In this document: one piece after another, positions 1 to 9,200 of the stretch
How the letters are laid out: the number at the start of each line of letters is the position of its first letter
Position numbering within the stretch: the first letter of the stretch is position 1
DNA from: CAYWFP01 sp964457365
Lineage (GTDB): Bacteria > Planctomycetota > SZUA-567
Length of the DNA: 32,153 nucleotides
Direction: 5' to 3'
NCBI GenBank assembly: GCA_964457365.1
Contig: CAYWFP010000043.1
Span: forward strand, 1 to 32,153
Program-made: the position numbers and the translations under genes
The notes under the pieces: model-generated
Database searches by the model: none
What the model was told of the DNA's origin: nothing
What the model saw: only the letters and a program-made list of their open reading frames with translations

Positions 1-1
1 A

Positions 2-517
2 GGCACGTACAACCTGCCCGAGGCGCAGCTCGACCGCTTCATGTACCTCATCGTCGTCGACTACCCCGAGACCGACGACGAGGTCGAGATCCTGCGCCGC
101 ACCACCACCAGCCACGCCGTTGAGCCGGAGACCATCCTCGACGGCCCGACGATTCTCGCTTACCAGCGCGTGGTGCGCGAAGTCATCGTCCGGGACGACC
201 TGTACAACTACGTCGTCCGCCTGGTCCAGGCCACGCGCGTGACCAAGGACTACTGCCTGCCCTGCGCGCGCGAATGGGTCGCCTGGGGCGCGGGGCCCCG
301 CGCCTGTCAGAACCTCGTGCTCGGCGCCAAGGCCCACGCCTTCTTCGCCGGCCGCGCCCACGTAACCACCGACGACATCCGCGCGGTGGCCAAGCCGGTC
401 CTGCGTCACCGGGTGATCGTGAATTACGGCGCCATCGCCGAGAAGATCACCTCCGACATGGTCGTCGAACAGATCCTGGAAGCCGTCCCGGCCCCGGCCG
501 ACGGCATCGTCGCCTGA
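2..517 (+). CDS. MoxR-family AAA+ ATPase, C-terminal part (5' end outside window)
   Basis: The reading frame is already open at the window edge and gives the last 171 residues of a MoxR-type AAA+ ATPase. It enters at GTYNLPEAQLDRFM, the conserved MoxR segment after the Walker B/sensor-1 region. The rest is the small helical lid domain, with the family's GPRACQ-type sensor-2 stretch (around residue 100 of the visible part) followed by the AKAHAFFAGR helix and a C-terminal segment on 'ADDIR-AVAKPVLRHRV' lines. MoxR ATPases work as chaperones that activate or assemble VWA-domain partners, and the DUF58 and VWA genes follow directly downstream. The Walker A and B motifs lie outside the window, so ATPase competence cannot be judged here. 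The stop at 515-517 is 35 bases before the next start, so co-transcription is likely. Confidence 0.93.
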   Translation, partial: GTYNLPEAQLDRFMYLIVVDYPETDDEVEILRRTTTSHAVEPETILDGPTILAYQRVVREVIVRDDLYNYVVRLVQATRVTKDYCLPCAREWVAWGAGPRACQNLVLGAKAHAFFAGRAHVTTDDIRAVAKPVLRHRVIVNYGAIAEKITSDMVVEQILEAVPAPADGIVA

Positions 518-552
518 ACCCGCGCGCATCCCCGCAGCACGGAAGGACACCC

Positions 553-1464
553 TTGACCGTCGGCCCGGACCTCGAAACCGTACTCGGCGCCTCGTCGCGC
601 GAAGCGTTGCGCCACCTCGAGCTCTACGCCCGCCGCACCGTGGAGGGGATGCTTCACGGCATCCATCGGAGCAAGCGCAAGGGCGTCAGCACCGAGTTCG
701 ACCATCACAAGCTCTACCAGGCCGGCGATCCGCTCAAGCATATCGACTGGAAGGCATCCGCGAAGCACGAGCGTTACTTCGTCAAGCGCTACCTCGAGGA
801 CACCGCCCTCACCGTCCGCGTCGTCGTCGACCGCAGCGCCAGCATGCTGCAGGCCAGCGAAGGCGCGAGCAAGTACCTGCAGGCCGCGCGCCTCGCCGCC
901 TGCCTGGTCTACCTGATCCTCAACCAGCGCGACGCCGCGGCGCTGACGCTCGCGGCCGAGGACGGATCCGTCTGGTTGCCGCCGGGGACCACCGAGGGGC
1001 ATCTGGTGCGTATGCTGCAGGCGCTCTGCACCCACGCCGCCGAAGGGCCCGACGGGCTGGAGAGCTGCCTGCGGGCGGTACTCGACCGGGGCGAACGCAG
1101 GGGGATGGTCGCGGTCGCTTCCGATCTGATGTTCGCGCCGGAGCCGGTGCAGCGCGCGCTGGCGCGGCTGGCCGCACAGGGCCACGAGATCCTGCTCATG
1201 CAGGTGCGCGATCCGATGGAGGAGGACTTCCCGTTCAACCGCTGGGTCCAGTTCCGCGACCTGGAGAATCCCACCGTCCGCCATCGTCTGGACACGGTGC
1301 CGCTGAAGAAGATCTACCGCGAGGAGTACTCGGCGCTGGTCGAGTCCTGGCGGACCTGGGCGCGCAAGTACGACGCGCATTTCGTCACCGCGCGCACCAC
1401 CGAGCCGATGGAAACGGTCCTCTCGGCCTACCTGCACGCCCGCGCCGGCGTCGAAGGAGCCTGA
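553..1464 (+). CDS. DUF58 family protein, VWA-like
   Basis: 303 residues. I chose the TTG at 553 because a GGAAGG ribosome-binding site ends six bases before it and homology to DUF58 begins directly after; the open frame reaches further upstream only by overlapping moxR. The DUF58 signature DPLKHIDWKASAK lies at about residues 58-70. A VWA-like fold follows, with an intact MIDAS-type DRSAS at residues 93-97. No membrane segment or signal peptide is visible, so the protein is probably cytoplasmic. DUF58 proteins are regular partners of MoxR ATPases and of BatA-type membrane VWA proteins, and this gene sits between them, with three bases between its stop and the next ATG. The exact role in the complex is unknown. 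The family call is firm. Confidence 0.92.
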   Translation: MTVGPDLETVLGASSREALRHLELYARRTVEGMLHGIHRSKRKGVSTEFDHHKLYQAGDPLKHIDWKASAKHERYFVKRYLEDTALTVRVVVDRSASMLQASEGASKYLQAARLAACLVYLILNQRDAAALTLAAEDGSVWLPPGTTEGHLVRMLQALCTHAAEGPDGLESCLRAVLDRGERRGMVAVASDLMFAPEPVQRALARLAAQGHEILLMQVRDPMEEDFPFNRWVQFRDLENPTVRHRLDTVPLKKIYREEYSALVESWRTWARKYDAHFVTARTTEPMETVLSAYLHARAGVEGA

Positions 1465-1467
1465 CCG

Positions 1468-3603
1468 ATGCTGTTCGTCCGACCGGATCTGTTGTGGGCG
1501 TTGCCGCTGGGCTTGATCCCCATCATCATCTATTACCTCATGCGCTTCCGCTCGCTCCGGGTGGACTGGGGCGCCAACTACGTTCTCGAGCGCGCGCTCG
1601 AACGTCTGCGCAAGAAGCTGTTTCTCGACCAGGTTCTTCTCATCGCGCTGCGGGTTCTGGCGTGCGTGGCGCTGGTCCTGGCCTTCGCCCGTCCGGCCTC
1701 GACGCGGCGCGGCGGCACCGTCACCGGTTCGGGCGTGCACCGCATCGTCGTCCTCGACGGCAGTTACAGCATGTTGGCGGGAAAGCCCGGCGACCGACGC
1801 TGGGACCGCGCGGTCGCGATCGTGAAGCAACTCGCCTCCACGTGGGGACGCGGCGAGCGTTGGAGTCTGGTGCTGCTGGGAGAATCGCCGCGCTGGATCG
1901 TCGAGGACGAGCGCATCGACACCCCCGCCGACATCGCCGAGACGATTCAGGCGCTGGCGCCGGAGGAATGCGCCCTGGAATTGGGCGAGGCCTTGGGGCC
2001 GGTCTTCGAGCGGGCCGGTTCCGAGCCCGCGGAGATCTACCTCGCCGTCGACGACCAGGCCGCCACCTGGGCGAACGCCGTCGACGCCGTCCCGCCACTC
2101 ACGTCCAAGCAACGGCTCTTCTGGATCCTGCCGCCGCTGGAATCGACGGCGAACGTCGCGATCGAAGCGGTGCGCGTCGCGTCGCGTCGCGTCCTCGCGG
2201 GCCATCCCGTCCGGGTCTTCGCGACCGTGCGCAACTACGGCGCCGGGCCGGTGGAGGGCGCGCGCGTGGAAGTCCTCGTCGACGGCGTGTTCCACGCGCG
2301 CGAGAGCGTCGCCCTGCAGCGGGGGCAGGAGACGGAGATCTTTCTCGACGTCGTCTTCGACAAGGCCGGCCCGCACGCGGTGACCGCGCGCGTCGGGGAG
2401 GACACGCTGGATTACGACAATACCGGCGTCGCCGCCCTGGAGGCGGTTCCGGCGTTCTCGGTCCTCGTCCTGAAGGATCCCGGGAAGAAGGACAAGTTCG
2501 CCTCCGCCGCGCCGATTCTCGAGATGGCCGCCGACGTCTTGACGCGCAGAGACCGCGCGGGGAGTCCGCTCTTCGATCGCGGACCGATCGAGGTGACCAC
2601 GCTCACGAAGACAGCAACCCCGGCGGCACTGGCCAAGGCCGACGTGGTCGTCCTCGACGGCGGTTCGAAACTCGACGCGGCACTAGTCTCCTTGCTTGAC
2701 GAGTATACCCGCGCCGGAGGCGGTCTGCTGCTGGCGGCCGACGCGACGATCGATCCGCACCGGTGGAACAAGCTGCTCGGCGAGGCGAAGATCCTGCCGG
2801 CTCCGCTGGCGCGGGTCCGCGTCGAACCGCTGGGCGGCGAGGCGTTCCAAGCCGTCTCCGCCGCCTCGTTCGAGAGCGCGGCGCTGAAAGCCTTCGCCAC
2901 CGGCGAAGACGGCGACCTGGGGCGTCTGCGTCTCTTCACCTGGTTCGAACTCGGCCCGCCCGTTTCGGGCGCGCGGGTTCTGGCCCGGTTTGCCGACGGT
3001 TCGCCCTGTATCCTCGCCGCCCCCGCGAACGAGAACGGCCTCGGGCGCGCGGTGCTGCTGGTGGGCGGCCTGAACGGCCAGGGCGCGAACCTGATCGTGC
3101 GCGAGAGCTTCTACCCGTTTCTCTTCCGCGTGCTGAGCGCGACCGCGGCGGGCCGTATCTTTCCGCGGACCCTCGCGCGCGGAGCGCCGGCGCGCTTCCT
3201 GCTGCCGCGGGGAACCGAACTCGAGGGCGCCACCTTCCAGGCGCCGGGCGGGGAGCCCGTCGCGGTGACGCCGCGCCCGTACGGGTCGCGACTGCTGCTG
3301 GAAGTGCCCGACGGTTCGCGGCGTTCGGGCGAGGGATCGTTTTTGCTGCTGAAGAAGAGCGGTACCGCGCGCGTCCCGTACGGCATCCAGGGGCCGCGCG
3401 TCGATTCGGACCTTACGCCGCTGACGAAGGCGGCCAAGACGGCATTGAGCGAGAAATGGGCCATGCCCGTCTGCGCCGACTGGCGGGAACTCGACGAGGT
3501 GCTGCGACGCTCCCGCCGCGGCGCGGAATGGTCCCACTACGCGCTGCTGGCGCTCCTGGTCGTGCTGGCGGGGGAGATGCTGCTGCAACGGAGATTCCAC
3601 TGA
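1468..3603 (+). CDS. BatA-type membrane VWA protein
   Basis: 711 residues. Start ATG at 1468 with GAAGGAG at 1453-1459, inside the end of the DUF58 gene. The N-terminus has the BatA-type arrangement of two membrane helices (about residues 9-26 and 55-75) around a short basic loop. A VWA domain follows with MIDAS sequence DGSYS at residues 97-101. After it come a CARDB/Ig-like segment (about 225-320) and a glutamine-amidotransferase-like beta/alpha segment containing DVVVLDGGSKLD (about 390). A final hydrophobic helix at about 690-705 precedes a short basic tail. The bulk should lie on one side of the membrane, anchored at both ends. In the family such proteins are organised by MoxR/DUF58 partners and are linked to envelope integrity or aerotolerance (Bat). 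The specific function here is not known. Confidence 0.9.
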   Translation: MLFVRPDLLWALPLGLIPIIIYYLMRFRSLRVDWGANYVLERALERLRKKLFLDQVLLIALRVLACVALVLAFARPASTRRGGTVTGSGVHRIVVLDGSYSMLAGKPGDRRWDRAVAIVKQLASTWGRGERWSLVLLGESPRWIVEDERIDTPADIAETIQALAPEECALELGEALGPVFERAGSEPAEIYLAVDDQAATWANAVDAVPPLTSKQRLFWILPPLESTANVAIEAVRVASRRVLAGHPVRVFATVRNYGAGPVEGARVEVLVDGVFHARESVALQRGQETEIFLDVVFDKAGPHAVTARVGEDTLDYDNTGVAALEAVPAFSVLVLKDPGKKDKFASAAPILEMAADVLTRRDRAGSPLFDRGPIEVTTLTKTATPAALAKADVVVLDGGSKLDAALVSLLDEYTRAGGGLLLAADATIDPHRWNKLLGEAKILPAPLARVRVEPLGGEAFQAVSAASFESAALKAFATGEDGDLGRLRLFTWFELGPPVSGARVLARFADGSPCILAAPANENGLGRAVLLVGGLNGQGANLIVRESFYPFLFRVLSATAAGRIFPRTLARGAPARFLLPRGTELEGATFQAPGGEPVAVTPRPYGSRLLLEVPDGSRRSGEGSFLLLKKSGTARVPYGIQGPRVDSDLTPLTKAAKTALSEKWAMPVCADWRELDEVLRRSRRGAEWSHYALLALLVVLAGEMLLQRRFH

Positions 3604-3605
3604 CG

Positions 3606-6224
3606 ATGGAACCGATCCGGACGACCGAATACGCCCTTCAGTTCGCCGCACGGCTTTCCCCGTGGTGGCTGCTTCCGCTCCTGCCGCTGGCCGTGGCCGG
3701 GGCGCTGATGTACTACCGCCTGCACCGGCGGGACCTGAAGCGTTTCAGCCTCTGGAGCCTGGGGGTTCTGCGCGGCCTGCTGCTGGCGGCGGTGCTGCTG
3801 CTGCTCTTCAAGCCCAGCCTCGTCTTCAGCGAGATCCTGACCTTCCCCGGCCGGATCGTTCTGCTCGTGGACGACTCCGCGAGCCTGGGCGTGGGCGATC
3901 CGGGGTTGCCACCGGCGGCGGCGTTGCGCGAGGCGCGCCTGCTGGGGCTGGGGCAAGACGAAACCGACGCGCCGTTTCACCACATCGCCGCGCGGCTCCT
4001 GCGGATCGAGGCGGAAGTGACGGGCTTCGCCGCCCGCACGGCCGAACTCGACCGCCAGGGGGACGCGTTCTGGGAGCAGGCCGATACGAGCACCGAACGC
4101 CTGGCCGAATCGTTTTCCGCCATCGACGAAGCGCTGGAGAAGAGCGCCGGCGTCGCGGTGGCGCAGACGCGCCGCGATCCGTTGCGGGCGGAACTCGTCG
4201 CGTTGAAACGCTCGGCCGACGCGCTTTACAGGGGAGCCGATCCGGGGGAGCGGGCGTTCACGGCCGTCGGTCGGCGCTGCCTGGATCTGGCGGAGCGTTT
4301 CTTCGCCCTGCAGGCGTCGATCGACGAGCCGGCGCTGGCGGACCCCGCCTCGGCGTCGAGCCGGCGCGCCCGGGAACTGCGCGACACCCCGCGCCTGGCG
4401 CGGCTGGCACACCTGCTGCGACTCCGGCGCGAGGAGTTGCTGGAAACATGGGACGGGCAGGTCGTACAGGTGCAACGGCTGCTCACGGGCGAGCGGCAAC
4501 GCCTGCAATCGTTCGACTTCGACAACCTTTCCCCCAACGCGGGGGAGACCGACCTCGGCGGCCGCCTGACAATGCTGGCGCGGGAGGCGCACGACTTTCC
4601 GCTGACGGCGGTGGTGCTGCTGAGCGACGGGCGCGACCTGGGCGACACGCCCCCCGAGGCGGTGGTGCAGGCGTTGACGCAGGCGCGCGCGCCGGTCTTC
4701 GCTTGCGGGATCGGCGCCCTGCGCGAACCGCCGGATCTGGCCGTTCTCGCCGTCGCCGCGCCGCCACTGGCGGTACGCGAGCGACCGACGACGATTCGCG
4801 TCCGGCTCAAGGCCACCCTCCCCGGAGACGAACCGATCAGGCTGGAGATCCGCGACGGCGAAAACGTTCTGGCCGCCGACGAGTTCGCCGCACCGGCCGA
4901 TTCGCTCGCGGTGCGCTCCCTCTCCGTGCGGATCCCGGAGACGGGCCTCAAACGCCTGACCGCGCGCCTGGCCTCCACGACCGGCGAAGTCCTTCCCACG
5001 GAGAACAACGCCCGCGACTTCGTCGTCCAGGTCCGCGACGATCCGGTACGCGTGCTGCTTCTGGATTGGCGCCCGCGCTGGGAGACACGCTTCGCGCTGA
5101 ACGTCTTCTCCCGCCTGGACTATGTCGAGGTCAATCCGCTGATCGTCCTGAGCCAGGAGGAGCAGACGCTGAAACGCGGCATGGGACGCGGGGCGTGGCC
5201 GCGTGACGCGGAGGCGCTCGCGATCTACGACCTGGTACTGGTGGGGATGCTCCCGGAGAACATCCTCTCCGCGCAGGAGTGGCGCGCCCTGCGCGACTAT
5301 GTCGAGAACGGCGGCGCGCTCTGCCTGCTCGGCGACGGCAAGGCCGATCCCCTGCCCGAGGGCGAATTGCGCGAAAGCCTGCTGCCGCCGGCGACGCGCG
5401 GCGACGACGCGAAGGCGGTCGAAACGATCGAGAACGTCGATCGCCTCCGTCTCGGCCCGTCCGGTCGCCTGCACCCGCTGACCGCGGCGCTGCAACTGCC
5501 CGCGTCGGACGAATCCGGGCGCGCCTCGCGCCTGCGCCCCGCAACGGTTCCGCTGCTGCTGACGCGGGATGGCGAGGTGCCGATCAGCCTGCGCGGCATG
5601 GGCGACGGGCGCGTGATCCTGCTCGATACGGACGACTTGTGGCGCGTGCTCAACCCGAGGCGTCTGGGCGCCCACACCGCCCTCTACCGCGAACTGATCA
5701 CCTGGGCGGTCGTCGGAGGCTTCCGCGCACCGGAGAAGATGCCGCTCGTGCTCGATCGGAATACCCTCGTCGCCGGCGAGTCCCTGCAGGTCTGGAGTGG
5801 ACGAAAAGGCGCGCTCACGGCGCGTACCGCCACCGGCGAAGAAGTGGCCGCGGCGACGCTGCATCCGCTGCGAAGCGGCTCGGCGCTCTTCCGCGCGGTG
5901 TTGCCGCGATTGCCGGCGGGCGACCTCGTCGTCAGCCGCGCCGACGGCTCCGATCGCGCTATCGTCCCGGTCGTGAATCGCGACGCGGAGCTTTCGTTCC
6001 TGGCCCGGGACGGGGATTGGCTGGCGCGCACGGCGACCGAGACCGGCGGAGCGATGCGGGCCTATACTTCGCTGCCGCATCTGGCCGCACGCATTCCTCC
6101 CCGGGCACGGGTGGAGCGGCGCGAAACGATCTGGCGGCTCTGGGACGCGACAACGGTCCTCCTGCTGGTCGCGGGGCTGCTGACGGTCGAATGGGTCTGG
6201 CGCAAATGGGTGGGGCTGGTCTGA
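3606..6224 (+). CDS. Membrane VWA protein with long insertion and GATase-like domain
   Basis: 872 residues. ATG at 3606, two bases after the previous stop; the open frame continues upstream but only antiparallel in sense to the BatA-type gene. Two N-terminal helices (about 19-36 and 52-72) are followed by the first half of a VWA domain with DDSAS at about residues 89-93. The second half, with LLSDGRDLGD at about 335-345, comes roughly 250 residues later instead of the usual 100 or so. The inserted stretch is rich in Glu, Arg and Leu and looks helical. Next come Ig-like sequence, a GATase1-like region (about 475-700, including LVLVGMLPENILSAQEW) and a C-terminal helix near 850-865. Its stop overlaps the next start by one base (TGATG), so translation is probably coupled. 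It is likely a membrane partner of the neighbouring VWA protein. Confidence 0.88.
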   Translation: MEPIRTTEYALQFAARLSPWWLLPLLPLAVAGALMYYRLHRRDLKRFSLWSLGVLRGLLLAAVLLLLFKPSLVFSEILTFPGRIVLLVDDSASLGVGDPGLPPAAALREARLLGLGQDETDAPFHHIAARLLRIEAEVTGFAARTAELDRQGDAFWEQADTSTERLAESFSAIDEALEKSAGVAVAQTRRDPLRAELVALKRSADALYRGADPGERAFTAVGRRCLDLAERFFALQASIDEPALADPASASSRRARELRDTPRLARLAHLLRLRREELLETWDGQVVQVQRLLTGERQRLQSFDFDNLSPNAGETDLGGRLTMLAREAHDFPLTAVVLLSDGRDLGDTPPEAVVQALTQARAPVFACGIGALREPPDLAVLAVAAPPLAVRERPTTIRVRLKATLPGDEPIRLEIRDGENVLAADEFAAPADSLAVRSLSVRIPETGLKRLTARLASTTGEVLPTENNARDFVVQVRDDPVRVLLLDWRPRWETRFALNVFSRLDYVEVNPLIVLSQEEQTLKRGMGRGAWPRDAEALAIYDLVLVGMLPENILSAQEWRALRDYVENGGALCLLGDGKADPLPEGELRESLLPPATRGDDAKAVETIENVDRLRLGPSGRLHPLTAALQLPASDESGRASRLRPATVPLLLTRDGEVPISLRGMGDGRVILLDTDDLWRVLNPRRLGAHTALYRELITWAVVGGFRAPEKMPLVLDRNTLVAGESLQVWSGRKGALTARTATGEEVAAATLHPLRSGSALFRAVLPRLPAGDLVVSRADGSDRAIVPVVNRDAELSFLARDGDWLARTATETGGAMRAYTSLPHLAARIPPRARVERRETIWRLWDATTVLLLVAGLLTVEWVWRKWVGLV

Positions 6225-9200
6225 TGGGAAACGAGTTCTCGCACCTTCCCGAGGAGGTTGCCCGCAGCCTGCGCGCCTATGCCCGCCGCCGGCGCCTGTA
6301 CGAGCTGGCGGACATCCTGTTGAGCGCCTTCCTGGCCTGGGGCGTGCTGGCCCTGGTGGCGATGCACCTCGATCGCTTCCTCTTCCTCGAAACCGCAACC
6401 CGTACGGGCTTGAGCCTCGGCGCGCACGCGGTGGCGGGAGTGCTGTTGCTGGTGCTGCTCGTCCGCTTTCTTCTGCATCGTCCCGGCGCCCGGCAGATCG
6501 CGTACGAACTCGAAGCGCGGCTTCCGCCCGGCGTGGACGAACGCTTCGTCACGCTCGAGGCCGTCGCCGCGCGCGCGCCGGAGGCGGCCGACGAACTCGG
6601 CGAGACGCTGCTCGAGGAACTGCGTCGGCAGACGGTGGCGCACGCCCGCGGCCTGGACGCCGGCTCGCTGGTCCGTGCCTCCCGGACGAAACGGAGCGCC
6701 TTCTTCGCCGCGCTGCTCCTGCTGCTGGGCATCGGGTTGAACGCGTTCTCCGTCTACCAGTTTCCCCTGATGCTGCAGCGTTTTCTTCACCCCGGGGCGA
6801 ACCTTCCCAAGCCCAGCTTCGTCCAGCTGGAGGTCACCCCCGCGAAGATCGTCGTCGGACGCGGCGGCGAGGCCGTCCTCCAGGTGGAGGTGAAACAGGA
6901 TCTCCCGGCGGCGATTCGGCGTCTGCTGGAGATGCTGGACCTGGATCCGGGCCGCTGCGCGGTCGCGCTGGCCGAGCAGGAAGCGCCGGATACGCCTTTC
7001 GCGCCGACCGAGACGATTGCCGCCAGCCGCGTGCAACGCCGTCTCTTCCTGTTCTCGCGCACCGGTCTCCAGCGAAGTTTCGCCTACCGGGTCCGGTGCG
7101 GCGACGCGCGCACGGCCGTCCGCTTCGTCGAGGTGGTGGCCCAGCCGCGCGTGACGGACCTGACGCTCCGCGCGGTGCCGCCCGACTACAGCGGCCTGCC
7201 CGAGACCACGGTGAGGAATCCCGGCGCCGTGGCGCGCTTTCTGGCGGGGTCCCGGGTGAGTCTGACTTTCCGCGTCGACCAGCCGGTATCCGCGCATGAA
7301 CTGCTCCTGGGCAAGGAGAAGACGCCGGTGCGGCCGCAGTGGGCTCCGCAGACCCGGACCGGCGCGCACGAACTGACACTGGACGCCACCGTCGACATCG
7401 AGATACGCGTGGTCAACGACCGCGGCTTCGCCAACGCCGAACGCGCGCGGCTGACCCTGATCGCCGAGGAGGACCAGAAGCCCGTGGTACGCCTGGAGAG
7501 CCCGGCGGAGGACCTGGAACGCGTGCCGGGCGAATACGTCAATCTGAAGGCGGCGCTCGAAGACGACCTGGGCGTGACCGAGGCGGCGGTGCTGTACCGG
7601 CTCAACCCGTCGCTGCAGGAGGACGCGCCGACGCGCGAATCGACGGTGGAGCTACCCGCGAGCAACGAGCCGGAGGGCGCGGACACGGGTACGGAGCAGA
7701 CGCGGCGCCACGTCGATCTCGCCGCCGTCTTCGACCTGGACGACACCGGCGCGGTCCCCGGCGACGAGGTGGAGCTCTCGCTGCGTGCGCGCGATGCGGC
7801 CGGCAACGACGGCGTGAGCCGGACCGTGCGCGTGCGCGTGGTCGCCTTCACCCGCGGCGAAAACGAGCGCCGGCGCATTCTGGCGCTGCGCATGCTCCGC
7901 GCCGCCTGCGCGGATGTGGCCGCGGATGCTCCGCCGGAAGCCGATCCGCTGGCTCTGTCCGCGGAGAGCTACGACGGGATCCTGCAGCGGATGCGGGAGG
8001 CGGGCATCCCCCTCTCCGAGCGGCCCTCGGTCGCGAGCCTGCTGGACTTGCTGGAGCGCGAGCAGCACCTCACCGACGCTCCGCGCCACAAGCGCGACCT
8101 GCGCCTGTTGCATGGCGCCCTGCTGGAGGCCGCGCGGCCCGCGCCGGCGGACGGGAACGGCGACTCCCGCGCCGCTCGCCTCGGAATACTCGCCGAGACG
8201 ACGCTGCCGGGGCTGATTCGCTACCGGCAGGCGCAGAACCTGGCGTGGCGCCTCTTCGGCCTGCAGGCCGAGGCGGAACGTATCGCCGGCGAGCTGGACG
8301 TGCTGATCGCCATGGAAGAAGCGCCGCGGGATCGCCAGCAGACGTTGAGACGCCGCGCCAAGCTCTACCTCGAGACGCTGCAGAACCTGGGGGAGGAGTT
8401 GATCGCCCTCGCGCGCGTCAGCGAAACGCTCGACGAGGAGGTCGTCAAGGAACGCCAGGGAAGCCTCGTTACCGGCGCGTACTATCTCAAACGCAAATCG
8501 CTGACCAAAGCCCGCGAATCCTGCCGCGAAGTGCGGACGCACCTGCGGGCCATGTTCGGCCTGCTCCTCCCGGCGCTGCCCCCGCTGTTCGCCCGGCAGG
8601 AGGCGGCGCGCGCGGCACTGACCGCCGCCGGGGAGCGTCGACTGGCCGCGATCGAAGAGGCCGGCGCGTCGGCTCGGCCGTGGGCGCGCGAACTCCTGGC
8701 GGCGCAGGCGCGCATGCTGGAGCTGGATCCTTTCGGCGCGGTCGCCGCGCGCCTGCGCTTGCTGCGCCTGGGCGCGCTGGCGGCCGGAGAGGAGTTCCCG
8801 GCCGGGCCGTCCGCGGAGGTCGTCGCCGCGGAGAAGGACGCCTTGGCGCGCCTGGCGCTGCTGTGGGAACGCCGCCGGCTGGCGCGGGATCCGCGGGTGA
8901 CCGACGACGAGCGGGTGCTGGCCGAGGGGTTGCTTCGTCTCGAGGGTGCGGCGCTCCGCGGCCAGGCGCCGGTCGAGACCGTGATCGAAAGCATGAAGGC
9001 GCTGGTCGCCGATCGCACGGCGCCCGGGCACGATCCGTTCGCACCGGAGGAGACCTCCCTGCACGCGGCGGAGCAGACGTTGCGCCGGACTCTCGGCGAG
9101 GCGACGATCGAGGCGACACGCCCGGCGGCGTTGCTCGCGGAGTTGAATACGCGGCTGGCGCACTCGGCAGAGATGGTGCAGGCGCTCGGCCGGGATCTCC

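Noticed and set aside
424..2376. 650-codon open frame on the minus strand
   Set aside because: Shadow of the DUF58 and BatA-type genes; Arg/His/Asp-rich composition with no domain. Similar long shadows at 3537-6398, 7652-10405 and 14210-16747 (minus) and 11681-13222 (plus) were discarded for the same reason.
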